A DNA stretch of 64,000 bases from Argopecten irradians (lineage: Eukaryota > Mollusca > Bivalvia > Pectinida > Pectinidae), in contig NC_091145.1 in assembly GCF_041381155.1 (NCBI RefSeq), forward strand, positions 41,009,697 to 41,073,696. The letters run 5' to 3'. Position 1 is the stretch's first letter, and each line of letters begins with the position of its first letter. Under the pieces are notes generated by a model. It ran no database searches, was not told the DNA's origin, and saw only the letters and a program-made list of their open reading frames with translations. Positions 40,001 to 51,108 of the stretch are shown here, piece after piece. Made by a program: the position numbers and the translations under genes.

Positions 40001-43000
40001 TTTACCAGTGGAACGACAAGAAAAGTAACAAGGACGAGAGGGTCAAGGTGAGTAGATATTTACCTGTCGAACGGCAAGACAGGTAACAAGGACGAGAGGG
40101 TCAAGGTGAGTAGATATTTACCTGTCGAACGACAAGAAAAGTAACAAGGACGAGAGGGTCTAGGTGAGTAGATATTTACTTATGGAACGGCAAGAAAAGT
40201 AAGAAGGACGAAAGGATCAAGTGTAGAACAGAAATTTTTTTTTTCTGCATCCACTAATGTACTCGTGTTCAAACCTGTCCTCAGGCTATGCAGTATATCA
40301 TAGACTTGAAGGAAGAACGCTGTGGGAAGGCTGTGTCAGAAGTCCTGGAAGAGGAATCCACTGAACCAGATGTAAGTATTTCTTTTATATTCATTACAGC
40401 TAGAACGCTTATAGAACATACCGTAACGTTTGTGTCATAGACAACGGAATTACAATCATGAATAAAATGTAACTGTAGAACGAGTTTGGTAATTTTGCTG
40501 AGTCCTAAAAGTTATTATCTTATTATAGATACCACATTTATCATAACTTCTTTAGCAATTCAATAAAAGCCCACTACCGTTCCCAGTACGTGGACAAAAG
40601 TACTTGGACACCTCATATTTTAACTATATATTTCAGGTATTTTTACTTTTTTTTTCTTTAAATTATCCTGATGAATTTTATCCAAATTTGGCATATGTAT
40701 AGTAAATTTTCTACGCGTTCAGCTCACAAAATGTTTAATATTCCGATGTTTCATTTTTAAAATATCATCTTAAACTTTATGACGTCATTTCTTCTTTATT
40801 CTAACAAAAATGGCAACGAAAGCGTATTGCTTGCTAATAAGACAAGGTTTTTAAAAAACATACACAAAGAGAAATTGTCGAAATATTATAAACATTATGA
40901 GTTGAAAGTGTAGACAATGCTCTGTAAGTATACCCAATTTGGTTGAAATTCGCCGATAGCAAAAATCAGGAAATTTAAAAGAAAAAAAAAAGTGAAAATG
41001 CATGAAATATCTAGTAACAATATGAGAATCGGAGTACTTTTGTCCACGTTCTGTAATTACCGCGTGGTAGTTAAATATCATTTAGACAGACAGTGAAATG
41101 AATTTTGAGTGTTAACAAAGATGACGAGGGAATCTGTCATTTGTGTGGTGTAATAACCCATCATATATTATATGCCATTGATATAAATTTTGAAATATAT
41201 ATTTTTAAGAAATTTCATTTTTGTTTCGGTGACGTAGTGAGCCTTTACTTGTACGATCCTTTATAAAACGGATGAGAATAAAGATATCGCATCACATTGA
41301 CAGTGACATTAAAACATAGCCTTCTACAGAGCAATTTATAAAATAAGGCTAACATCTTTCTGAACAACATAATTTCTAAATCTATGTATGTATGTGTGGA
41401 ATATTACTAAATCTATGTATGTATGTGTGTGTGGAGTATTACTAAATCTATGTATGTATGTGTGGAATATTACTAAATCTATGTATGTATGTGTGGAATA
41501 TTACTAAATCTATGTATGTATGTGTGGAATATTACTAAATCTATGTATGTATGTGTGTGTGGAGTATTACTAAATCTATGTATGTATGTGTGGAATATTA
41601 CTAAATCTATGTATGTATGTGTGGGATATTATTTAATCTATGTATGTATGTGTGGAATATTACTAAATCTATGTATGTATGTGTGGAATATTACTAAATC
41701 TATGTATGTATGTGTGGGATATTATTAAATTTATGTATGTATGTGTGGAATATTACTAAATCTATGTATGTATGTGTGGGATATTACTTAATCTATGTAT
41801 GTATGTGTGGGATATTACTAAATCTATGTATGTATGTGTGGAATATTACTAAATCTATGTATGTATGTGTGGAATATTACTAAATCTATGTATGTATGTG
41901 TGGGATATTACTAAATCTATGTATGTATGTGTGGAATATTACTAAATCTATGTATGTATGTGTGGAATATTGCTAAATCTATGTATGTATGTGTGGGATA
42001 TTTCTAAATCTATGTATGTATGTGTGGAATATTACTAAATCTATGTATGTATGTGTGGGATATTACTAAATCTATGTATGTATGTGTGGAATATTAAAGA
42101 TAATGGGGAAGCTATTCGTTATCTTGACAAACGCTGCACAGTTTAATGTTTCTCCTACTTAATTCAGCACTGTTTTACTGTTATACATTCATCGGGGCCA
42201 GAAGTAAGTTCTGATATATACAAATGTGCTATTTTTTGACAATTAAGAATTGTTTAGGCATTAACGAGATATTGTAATCGATCGGGTGACGATAAGTGAT
42301 TAAATCTGGCAATCGTTGTGAGCAGCATGACGTGTGATCCCTTCTGATTCATTTGTAAATTATTAACAAGCAAATGAGTGTTAAGATCTGTAAAGAGAAC
42401 GTGTGTCCACGTCTAGTTGATGTTCCTTTTGACAGCATTTGTTTTATGCGTGTCTGGACCAAGTGGCCGAAGACGATGAGGACCTATCTTACTTTGCACA
42501 GGATACAACAAAAGAACTCTACAGGTCAGTTATTAATAGTAATTAGAATAATTACAGGTCAGTTATTAATAGTAATTAGAATAATTACAGGTCAGTTATT
42601 AATAGTAATTAGAATAATACATTTGTTTTTTTTTTGAAACCCTAGTCAATACTAGCCGCAATATATACCCCTAGAGGTCCAGAATGCTACCCATGGCATC
42701 TATTACAAAGGCGTTACAGGCTCTTTCTTTTAGCTTGATCGGTTGAGTGTAAGACTAGTGATCCAGAAGTCCCGAGTTCGATACCTGGCGGAGGCAGTGA
42801 TTATTTTTATAAAGTCCTACACTTTTTTACACATATATAGGATCTTACATGAGTGTTCATTTCATGTGAGATTTTATGAAACAAGTCTTAAGAAGTTTTT
42901 AGTTTTGCGAGACTTGGCGAGTTTCATAAAATCTCATAGGAAATGATCACAAACTTTAGATACTTTTTGCACGGGCGAAATCACTGGATATCAGGTGGAT

Positions 43001-44658
43001 TATGCGATATATTTTTTTTATTGTTTAAGCATTGATGTCATTATTTTTAACTTCATCGGGGTATGAAAGAAATTTTGTTTGCAAATTGTGTGAACTGCAT
43101 GGCGGATTCTCACAAAAGTTTGCAAACAAAATGTGTGAAGTTAAAAAATAGACGCTTATAATTACTTTTTCAGACACCTTAATAACACAAAATACGTCTA
43201 AACGCCATTCTCGAATGTTTTTTCTTCATAGTAAATGAAGAAAAATAATCTGCCGATCAGAAAGTCGGATTTAGTATGAAAACAAATAAAAATTAATTAT
43301 AAAATTGTGTCCCATCATATTAAAGGGACAATTCACTCAGGCTAATTCTTTTACATAACAAAGAAGCAAAATATGGCATAAATGTATAAATTCCACGTCA
43401 AAGTTTAGTATTTTAATCAATATCGTTGAAATATCAAATCGTTGATCAATACGATTAAGCAGGTACAATATGGACGCTGTACCTATACCCGAGCCAAAAT
43501 CAGGCACGTTAAACAAATAAACTACATAACTTCTGAGAAGGTGATAAAATGATTTTTAGGCAAGACAATTCACCTAAAAAGGTTAACACACTACTGTCAG
43601 AGCGATTTAAGCAGTTCTAGACATAAGTTACATTACTCTACGAGCAAGGGACAGGGTTCGGCATACAAGCTTTAAGAAGTTCGACCACAATGTGTAATGG
43701 CGGACAGCGAGCGAGTTTGAACATCTACACATATGTCACAACCATGGACTTTTCAGGCATATCACAGTAAAACCGACTGATCTAATTTCCATTAGAACTG
43801 GGTTTTTCCGATATATGTACAAATTTTAATGCTCTCTTAGACTGAATTGTCCCTTTAAGGAAACAAGTCAAAAGTATCCTCAGTAGCACGTGACTATCAC
43901 CACCCAACTAGAGATTAATTAATGTTACAGGTTATCGGACGACAGCGGCACGATGACATTTAGTCTAGAAAAGACTGGCACAATAATGATGAAAGATTTC
44001 GATGGAAAGGTGACAGCTTTCATTTTATGATGTTCTTTTTCCTAGTTGATTCTAGGTTATACTTTTCTGACATTCATTTCTTACGTCATATGATGATGCA
44101 TTAATTTCCCAAGGTCAGTATCGTTTATTTGATTATGAATAAACAGATAACTCAATTTCTCTGTAAAAAAATCTTTCGATTTTAAAGATTTACCATTAGC
44201 TGCAATTGCAATGAGGCATGTCGACAGATATGTTAATTAGATATACAATGTAATTCCGTCTTTGTATGATACAATCAATACCTACTCTACCCGAAAGGGT
44301 AGATAACTCTGTAATATCAAATACGGAATTTCTAATGCACTCTCTTCCACAGGACGTGTTTATATTCGACACCAAAACAGAGGTATTTGTCTTCATTGGT
44401 AAGGAGACCTCCGTTAATGAGAGCAAATTCGCCATGACGTATGCACATGTGAGTATCGATTCAGTAGAAAGTTAAAAAAGTATGGTTATGTTTGGGTTCT
44501 GTTTCTTTATTTGGTCATTTTCAACTATTAACATTTTCTGTTCTTCCTTTCCACAGAATTATCTGATGAAGACTGACCATCCTCTCATACCAATAAGCTG
44601 TATATTGGAACAGGCCGTCGACGCTGCTTTCAACTTCACAGCCGCTCTGGCAGCCTGA
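28092..44658 (+). CDS. Gene B: gelsolin-like protein (severin/CapG size), complete
   Basis: Second three-repeat gelsolin-like gene, expected to bind, sever or cap actin. Coding exons: 28092-28098 (tentative), 28309-28398, 35823-35896, 36324-36398, 38029-38100, 38617-38744, 39152-39260, 39531-39641, 40285-40371, 42436-42524, 43931-44009, 44353-44448, 44557-44658, giving about 372 aa. G1 has [20 protein letters not shown] and [11 protein letters not shown]2 has [16 protein letters not shown] and [14 protein letters not shown]3 has [22 protein letters not shown] and HPLIPISCI. Every later exon matches gene A in phase and nearly all in length. The first exon is the weakest: ATGGAAG followed by GTCTTT, an atypical donor, preceded by an acceptor at 28050-28051. 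Intron 2 contains a 6.9-kb satellite. Exons 10-13 are copied again at 46981-49204. Confidence 0.9.
28552..35415. repeat. 34-bp satellite, about 200 copies, in gene B intron 2
   Basis: The unit is TCTGTTGTTGTTATACAAAG followed by TGTTGTCAAAATAG. Three main variants are CAAAATAG, CTAAATAG and GCGTTGTCTAAATAG. The left part (to about 30350) is dominated by the first; the right part mixes all three, often in alternating runs. Rare indels (AAATAAAAG, TTTATACAAAG) recur in similar contexts, a sign of block amplification. The plus strand is rich in G and T and is the transcribed sense of gene B. Confidence 0.98.
37049..37322. repeat. Foldback built from GATATC palindromes
   Basis: The ends are inverted repeats of 24 bp (TTACCTATTGAAATGAAGAT at the left). 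Between them about a dozen units of 18-21 bp each carry AGATATC(T) with TGTATTTGAATT or TTTAATTAAATAG spacers. The segment is intronic in gene B (intron 4). Confidence 0.85.
37574..37701. mobile_element. Foldback MITE with A-rich centre
   Basis: Terminal arms TAGTCCGCTAAACCTGCCTA and its complement enclose a smaller palindrome (GCCTAATATATATATTAGGC) and a poly(A) run. It is non-coding and lies in gene B intron 4. Confidence 0.85.
38141..38518. repeat. 53-bp and 31-bp compound array, gene B intron 5
   Basis: About four copies of a 53-bp unit (CTTACATATATCTAGCACTC, ATCAACAACCCACCCATATT, TAGGGACCACA) pass into about six copies of a 31-bp derivative (CACTTTACGACCCACCCATA, TTTAGGGACCA). The array starts about 40 bases after the exon 5 donor. 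Confidence 0.92.
39590..40226 (+). repeat. 58-bp array of duplicated splice donors, gene B exon 8
   Basis: The last 48 bases of exon 8 (from ATTTACCAGTGGAACGGCAA to GAGAGGGTCAAG) plus the donor GTGAGTAGAT form a unit repeated about ten more times downstream of the true donor at 39642. Most copies keep GTGAGT; the first has GAGAGT. Coding-like codons in the copies have drifted. 58 is not a multiple of three. Confidence 0.96.
41374..42097. repeat. 31-bp minisatellite, gene B intron 9
   Basis: About 23 copies of a 31-bp unit (CTATGTATGTATGTGTGGAA and TATTACTAAAT). The last five reappear at 46485-46636, where they mark the start of the duplicated segment. Confidence 0.95.
42521..42622 (+). repeat. 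33-bp array of duplicated splice donors, gene B exon 10
   Basis: The exon end TACAG and donor GTCAGTTATTAATAG are followed by two further 33-bp units, each again reading ATTACAG then GTCAGTT. Each junction looks like an acceptor and a donor side by side. The array is identical in the duplicate at 47066-47167. Confidence 0.93.
42731..42800 (+). mobile_element. tRNA-like sequence, probably a SINE head
   Basis: TAGCTTGATCGGTTGAGTG resembles a pol III A box and GAGTTCGATACC a B box, with about 35 bases between them. A functional tRNA would need pairing acceptor ends, which I cannot form. Duplicated at 47276-47345. Confidence 0.45.
43022..43305. mobile_element. MITE with internal foldback (inverted, shorter copy)
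   Basis: Inverted relative of 14436-14820. It carries ACTTCATCGGGGTATGAAAG, TTTGTTTGCAAA on both arms of the foldback, the TTCTTCATAG hairpin and the CAGAAAGTCGGAT segment in the same relative order. It lies in gene B intron 10. A duplicate is at 47568-47851. Confidence 0.75.
43320..43858. mobile_element. TTAA-flanked MITE
   Basis: Terminal inverted repeats TTAAAGGGACAATTCA and TGAATTGTCCCTTTAA bound 539 bp. The ends are TTAA, so a TTAA target duplication as in piggyBac or Kolobok relatives is likely. No transposase is encoded. Duplicate at 47866-48404. Confidence 0.8.
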
Positions 44659-45130
44659 AGGTGCAAGTCGTACAAAACCTGGCAGCCTAAAGGTGCAAGT
44701 CGTATAAAACGAGACCAGTCGAAAACCAACAAATGATGATCTCATATATCAAATACTTACAACTCTATCAATGACATTCGTTCACGATATCCTAACTCAG
44801 CTGTGGAATGTTTTACAGAGGATGGAGTCTCTACTTCTATTTCAATGTAGGCGAAATAGATAAGAAAAACGAATAGGCCCTATATAAAATAATGATCAAA
44901 AGCACAGTTGATGTTTTCTCATTAAATACTTTTGCATCGTCTGCTTTTATAAGATTTATCTGTGTATCTATAAAAAAAACATGCTAAATTCTACATTCTA
45001 ATATTTACACTTGCTAGGCTTGTTTACTATACGCAGGTACTAGCCGATTTTGTTTACCATAACTGCATGGTAACATTGAGTTTTGAACTTGCGTATGAAA
45101 ATGTTCTATGCAACGTAAAGGGTGCTACTT

Positions 45131-46484
45131 TTTTAAGTCATTTGACCCGAAGGGTCAGGATGACCTATAGTCATCGTGATTTTTCCGTCGTCGTCCGCCG
45201 TCCGTCGTGCGTAAACTTTTTCCTTTAAAACGCTACTCCTCCTTAACCGCTAAGCGGATGTCATCCATATTTGGTGTGAAACATTATTAGGGAAGGACAA
45301 TCATATTTAATGTAAATGAGCTTGTTCTGACCCCTAGGGGCTGAGAGGTGGGGCCCCAAAAGGGCAAATTTTCTTATTTTAAGCTTTAAAATCCTACTCC
45401 TCCTTCATCCTTGGATTGATTTCATCCATATTCGGTGTGAAACATCATTAGGGAAGGACAGTCATATTTTATATAAATGAGCTTGGTCCGACCCCTAGGG
45501 GCTGAGGGGTGGGGCCCCAAAGGGGCAAATTTTCTGAATATTTGCTTTGAAATCCTACTCCTCCTTCATCCTTGGATGGATTTCATCCATATTTGGTGTG
45601 AAACATCATTTGGGACGGACAATAATATTTTATATAAATGAGCCTGGTCCGACCCCTAGGGGCTGAGGGGTGGGGCCCCAAATGGGGAAATTTTCTGAAT
45701 TTTTGCTTTAAAATCCTTCTCCTCCTTCATCCTTGGATGGATTTCATCCATATTTGATGTGAAACATCATTGGGGGAGGACAATCATATTATAAATGAGC
45801 CTGGTCCGACCCCTAGGGGCTGAGGGGTGGGGCCCCAAATGGGGAAATTTTCTTAATTTTAGCTTTAAAATCCTACTCCTCCTCCATCCTTGGGTGAATT
45901 TTATCCATATTTGGTGTGAAACATCATTGGGGAAACACAATTATATTTTATATAAATGAGTCTGGTCCGAACCCTAGGAACTGAGGGGTGGGGCCCCAAA
46001 AGGGCAAATTTTCTCAATTTTAGCTGGCCCACTTCCTGTTTTGAGGTTTCAGTCTCCGATCTCAATGAAAATTGGTCTGTAGGGGTTTTAATTGATGCCA
46101 AACAACATGCAAACATTTTCGTAAAGATTTTGGTATTCCAAGATGGCCGCTGGCCCACTTCCTGTTTTAAGGTTTCAGTCTCCGATCTCAATGAAAATTG
46201 GTCTATAGTGGTTTTAATTGATTCAGAAGGGGGAACTTGAGATAAGGACAATCATATTTTTTAAGAACCGAAGTAAGACCCATGGGGATATTATGACCGA
46301 GATGCAAAATGGGAGCTTTGTTGAAATTTGGCTTTAAAATCTGACTCCTCCTTAAATTAATCCTTGAATGGGTTTCGACCATATTTGGATGAAGGGCTAC
46401 CAAGTTTGTTCAACAAATGACATTTATCTTTTTCAGAAACTTACATATTCAACTAAGGAGTTCCTTGTATTGTCTATATTAATC
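45131..46484 (-). mobile_element. Helentron-like element, cut by the duplication
   Basis: The terminal hairpin GGTCATCCTGACCCTTCGGG and a CGTCGTCCGCCGTCCGTC tract lie at the left, then four to five core repeats of about 160 bp (CCTACTCCTCCTTCATCC, GACCCCTAGGGGCTGAG, GGGGCCCCAAA). The right end is missing here because the duplication breakpoint falls inside the element. The full right end is kept in copy 2. Confidence 0.8.
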
Positions 46485-49400
46485 CTAAATCTATGTATGT
46501 ATGTGTGGGAATATTGCTAAATCTATGTATGTATGTGTGGGATTATTTCTAAATCTATGTATGTATGTGTGGAATATTACTAAATCTATGTATGTATGTG
46601 TGGGATATTACTAAATCTATGTATGTATGTGTGGAATATTAAAGATAATGGGGAAGCTATTCGTTATCTTGACAAACGCTGCACAGTTTAATGTTTCTCC
46701 TACTTAATTCAGCACTGTTTTACTGTTATACATTCATCGGGGCCAGAAGTAAGTTCTGATATATACAAATGTGCTATTTTTTGACAATTAAGAATTGTTT
46801 AGGCATTAACGAGATATTGTAATCGATCGGGTGACGATAAGTGATTAAATCTGGCAATCGTTGTGAGCAGCATGACGTGTGATCCCTTCTGATTCATTTG
46901 TAAATTATTAACAAGCAAATGAGTGTTAAGATCTGTAAAGAGAACGTGTGTCCACGTCTAGTTGATGTTCCTTTTGACAGCATTTGTTTTATGCGTGTCT
47001 GGACCAAGTGGCCGAAGACGATGAGGACCTATCTTACTTTGCACAGGATACAACAAAAGAACTCTACAGGTCAGTTATTAATAGTAATTAGAATAATTAC
47101 AGGTCAGTTATTAATAGTAATTAGAATAATTACAGGTCAGTTATTAATAGTAATTAGAATAATACATTTGTTTTTTTTTTGAAACCCTAGTCAATACTAG
47201 CCGCAATATATACCCCTAGAGGTCCAGAATGCTACCCATGGCATCTATTACAAAGGCGTTACAGGCTCTTTCTTTTAGCTTGATCGGTTGAGTGTAAGAC
47301 TAGTGATCCAGAAGTCCCGAGTTCGATACCTGGCGGAGGCAGTGATTATTTTTATAAAGTCCTACACTTTTTTACACATATATAGGATCTTACATGAGTG
47401 TTCATTTCATGTGAGATTTTATGAAACAAGTCTTAAGAAGTTTTTAGTTTTGCGAGACTTGGCGAGTTTCATAAAATCTCATAGGAAATGATCACAAACT
47501 TTAGATACTTTTTGCACGGGCGAAATCACTGGATATCAGGTGGATTATGCGATATATTTTTTTTTATTGTTTAAGCATTGATGTCATTATTTTTAACTTC
47601 ATCGGGGTATGAAAGAAATTTTGTTTGCAAATTGTGTGAACTGCATGGCGGATTCTCACAAAAGTTTGCAAACAAAATGTGTGAAGTTAAAAAATAGACG
47701 CTTATAATTACTTTTTCAGACACCTTAATAACACAAAATACGTCTAAACGCCATTCTCGAATGTTTTTTCTTCATAGTAAATGAAGAAAAATAATCTGCC
47801 GATCAGAAAGTCGGATTTAGTATGAAAACAAATAAAAATTAATTATAAAATTGTGTCCCATCATATTAAAGGGACAATTCACTCAGGCTAATTCTTTTAC
47901 ATAACAAAGAAGCAAAATATGGCATAAATGTATAAATTCCACGTCAAAGTTTAGTATTTTAATCAATATCGTTGAAATATCAAATCGTTGATCAATACGA
48001 TTAAGCAGGTACAATATGGACGCTGTACCTATACCCGAGCCAAAATCAGGCACGTTAAACAAATAAACTACATAACTTCTGAGAAGGTGATAAAATGATT
48101 TTTAGGCAAGACAATTCACCTAAAAAGGTTAACACACTACTGTCAGAGCGATTTAAGCAGTTCTAGACATAAGTTACATTACTCTACGAGCAAGGGACAG
48201 GGTTCGGCATACAAGCTTTAAGAAGTTCGACCACAATGTGTAATGGCGGACAGCGAGCGAGTTTGAACATCTACACATATGTCACAACCATGGACTTTTC
48301 AGGCATATCACAGTAAAACCGACTGATCTAATTTCCATTAGAACTGGGTTTTTCCGATATATGTACAAATTTTAATGCTCTCTTAGACTGAATTGTCCCT
48401 TTAAGGAAACAAGTCAAAAGTATCCTCAGTAGCACGTGACTATCACCACCCAACTAGAGATTAATTAATGTTACAGGTTATCGGACGACAGCGGCACGAT
48501 GACATTTAGTCTAGAAAAGACTGGCACAATAATGATGAAAGATTTCGATGGAAAGGTGACAGCTTTCATTTTATGATGTTCTTTTTCCTAGTTGATTCTA
48601 GGTTATACTTTTCTGACATTCATTTCTTACGTCATATGATGATGCATTAATTTCCCAAGGTCAGTATCGTTTATTTGATTATGAATAAACAGATAACTCA
48701 ATTTCTCTGTAAAAAAATCTTTCGATTTTAAAGATTTACCATTAGCTGCAATTGCAATGAGGCATGTCGACAGATATGTTAATTAGATATACAATGTAAT
48801 TCCGTCTTTGTATGATACAATCAATACCTACTCTACCCGAAAGGGTAGATAACTCTGTAATATCAAATACGGAATTTCTAATGCACTCTCTTCCACAGGA
48901 CGTGTTTATATTCGACACCAAAACAGAGGTATTTGTCTTCATTGGTAAGGAGACCTCCGTTAATGAGAGCAAATTCGCCATGACGTATGCACATGTGAGT
49001 ATCGATTCAGTAGAAAGTTAAAAAAGTATGGTTATGTTTGGGTTCTGTTTCTTTATTTGGTCATTTTCAACTATTAACATTTTCTGTTCTTCCTTTCCAC
49101 AGAATTATCTGATGAAGACTGACCATCCTCTCATACCAATAAGCTGTATATTGGAACAGGCCGTCGACGCTGCTTTCAACTTCACAGCCGCTCTGGCAGC
49201 CTGAAGGTGCAAGTCGTACAAAACCTGGCAGCCTAAAGGTGCAAGTCGTATAAAACGAGACCAGTCGAAAACCAACAAATGATGATCTCATATATCAAAT
49301 ACTTACAACTCTATCAATGACATTCGTTCACGATATCCTAACTCAGCTGTGGAATGTTTTACAGAGGATGGAGTCTCTACTTCTATTTCAATGTAGGCGA

Positions 49401-51030
49401 AATAGATAAGAAAAACGAATAGGCCCTATATAAAATAATGATCAAAAGCACAGTTGATGTTTTCTCATTAAATACTTTTGCATCGTCTGCTTTTATAAGA
49501 TTTATCTGTGTATCTATAAAAAAAACATGCTAAATTCTACATTCTAATATTTACACTTGCTAGGCTTGTTTACTATACGCAGGTACTAGCCGATTTTGTT
49601 TACCATAACTGCATGGTAACATTGAGTTTTGAACTTGCGTATGAAAATGTTCTATGCAACGTAAAGGGTGCTACTTTTTTAAGTCATTTGACCCGAAGGG
49701 TCAGGATGACCTATAGTCATCGTGATTTTTCCGTCGTCGTCCGCCGTCCGTCGTGCGTAAACTTTTTCCTTTAAAACGCTACTCCTCCTTAACCGCTAAG
49801 CGGATGTCATCCATATTTGGTGTGAAACATTATTAGGGAAGGACAATCATATTTAATGTAAATGAGCTTGTTCTGACCCCTAGGGGCTGAGAGGTGGGGC
49901 CCCAAAAGGGCAAATTTTCTTATTTTAAGCTTTAAAATCCTACTCCTCCTTCATCCTTGGATTGATTTCATCCATATTCGGTGTGAAACATCATTAGGGA
50001 AGGACAGTCATATTTTATATAAATGAGCTTGGTCCGACCCCTAGGGGCTGAGGGGTGGGGCCCCAAAGGGGCAAATTTTCTGAATATTTGCTTTGAAATC
50101 CTACTCCTCCTTCATCCTTGGATGGATTTCATCCATATTTGGTGTGAAACATCATTTGGGACGGACAATAATATTTTATATAAATGAGCCTGGTCCGACC
50201 CCTAGGGGCTGAGGGGTGGGGCCCCAAATGGGGAAATTTTCTGAATTTTTGCTTTAAAATCCTTCTCATCCTTCATCCTTGGATGGATTTCATCCATATT
50301 TGATGTGAAACATCATTGGGGGAGGACAATCATATTATAAATGAGCCTGGTCCGACCCCTAGGGGCTGAGGGGTGGGGCCCCAAATGGGGAAATTTTCTT
50401 AATTTTAGCTTTAAAATCCTACTCCCCCTCCATCCTTGGGTGAATTTTATCCATATTTGGTGTGAAACATCATTGGGGAAACACAATTATATTTTATATA
50501 AATGAGTCTGGTCCGAACCCTAGGAACTGAGGGGTGGGGCCCCAAAAGGGCAAATTTTCTCAATTTTAGCTGGCCCACTTCCTGTTTTGAGGTTTCAGTC
50601 TCCGATCTCAATGAAAATTGGTCTGTAGGGGTTTTAATTGATGCCAAACAACATGCAAACATTTTCGTAAAGATTTTGGTATTCCAAGATGGCCGCTGGC
50701 CCACTTCCTGTTTTAAGGTTTCAGTCTCCGATCTCAATGAAAATTGGTCTATAGTGGTTTTAATTGATTCAGAAGGGGGAACTTGAGATAAGGACAATCA
50801 TATTTTTTAAGAACCGAAGTAAGACCCATGGGGATATTATGACCGAGATGCAAAATGGGAGCTTTGTTGAAATTTGGCTTTAAAATCTGACTCCTCCTTA
50901 AATTAATCCTTGAATGGGTTTCGACCATATTTGGATGAAGGGCTACCAAGTTTGTTCAACAAATGACATTTATCTTTTTCAGAAACTTACATATTCAACT
51001 AAGGAGTTCCTTGTATTGTCTATATTAATC
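46485..51030. repeat. Tandem duplication, copy 2 (4.54 kb)
   Basis: Direct continuation of copy 1. Its left edge is five 31-bp units; its right edge continues past TCTATATTAATC into unique element sequence (GTTAACCAATAC) that copy 1 lacks. Copy 2 therefore holds the original right flank. Confidence 0.95.
46981..49204 (+). pseudogene. Duplicated 3' part of gene B (exons 10-13)
   Basis: Copies of gene B exons at 46981-47069, 48477-48555, 48899-48994 and 49103-49204. They are identical in translation to the originals, with all splice sites and the stop codon intact. No copies of exons 1-9 precede them and gene B already ends at 44658, so on its own this is an orphan 3' gene fragment. Exon 9 could in principle splice to exon 10' by skipping the first set, and would then give the same protein with a different 3' UTR. 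Confidence 0.88.
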
Positions 51031-51108
51031 GTTAACCAATACTTTATACTGTGACTTTGCTGTTTTGTGCCAGGAGTCAGATGACCGTTAAGGCCCATGG
51101 GCCTCTTG
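49677..51108 (-). mobile_element. Helentron-like element, complete copy
   Basis: Same element as 45131-46484 with both ends. On the minus strand it starts CAAGAGGCCCATGGGCCTTA (hairpin AGGCCCATGGGCCT) at 51108 and ends in the GGTCATCCTGACCC hairpin near 49677. The flanks are T-rich on both sides. Frames such as 50502-50786 lie inside core repeats and are not genes. Confidence 0.8.

Larger units (their letters stand above)
41942..46484. repeat. Tandem duplication, copy 1 (4.54 kb)
   Basis: Copy 1 begins inside the 31-bp array and ends inside a Helentron-like element (at CTATATTAATC). It contains gene B exons 10-13. Copy 2 follows directly, offset by 4543-4546 bases. The differences I saw are a few single bases (for example near 45724 against 50270) and single-base indels in the array and one T-run. 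Confidence 0.95.

Noticed and set aside
41489-41728. 79-residue frame
   Set aside because: Low-complexity translation of the 31-bp array.
42731-42800. Functional tRNA gene
   Set aside because: A- and B-box-like sequences are present, but no pairing acceptor stem can be formed; a SINE head is more likely.
45901-46251. Open frames of 94-116 residues on both strands (also at 50447-50797)
   Set aside because: They lie in core repeats of a Helentron-like element, and overlapping frames on both strands have no motif.
46981-49204. A fourth gelsolin-like gene
   Set aside because: Only exons 10-13 are present, as part of a 4.54-kb duplication; no start or upstream exons exist for it.
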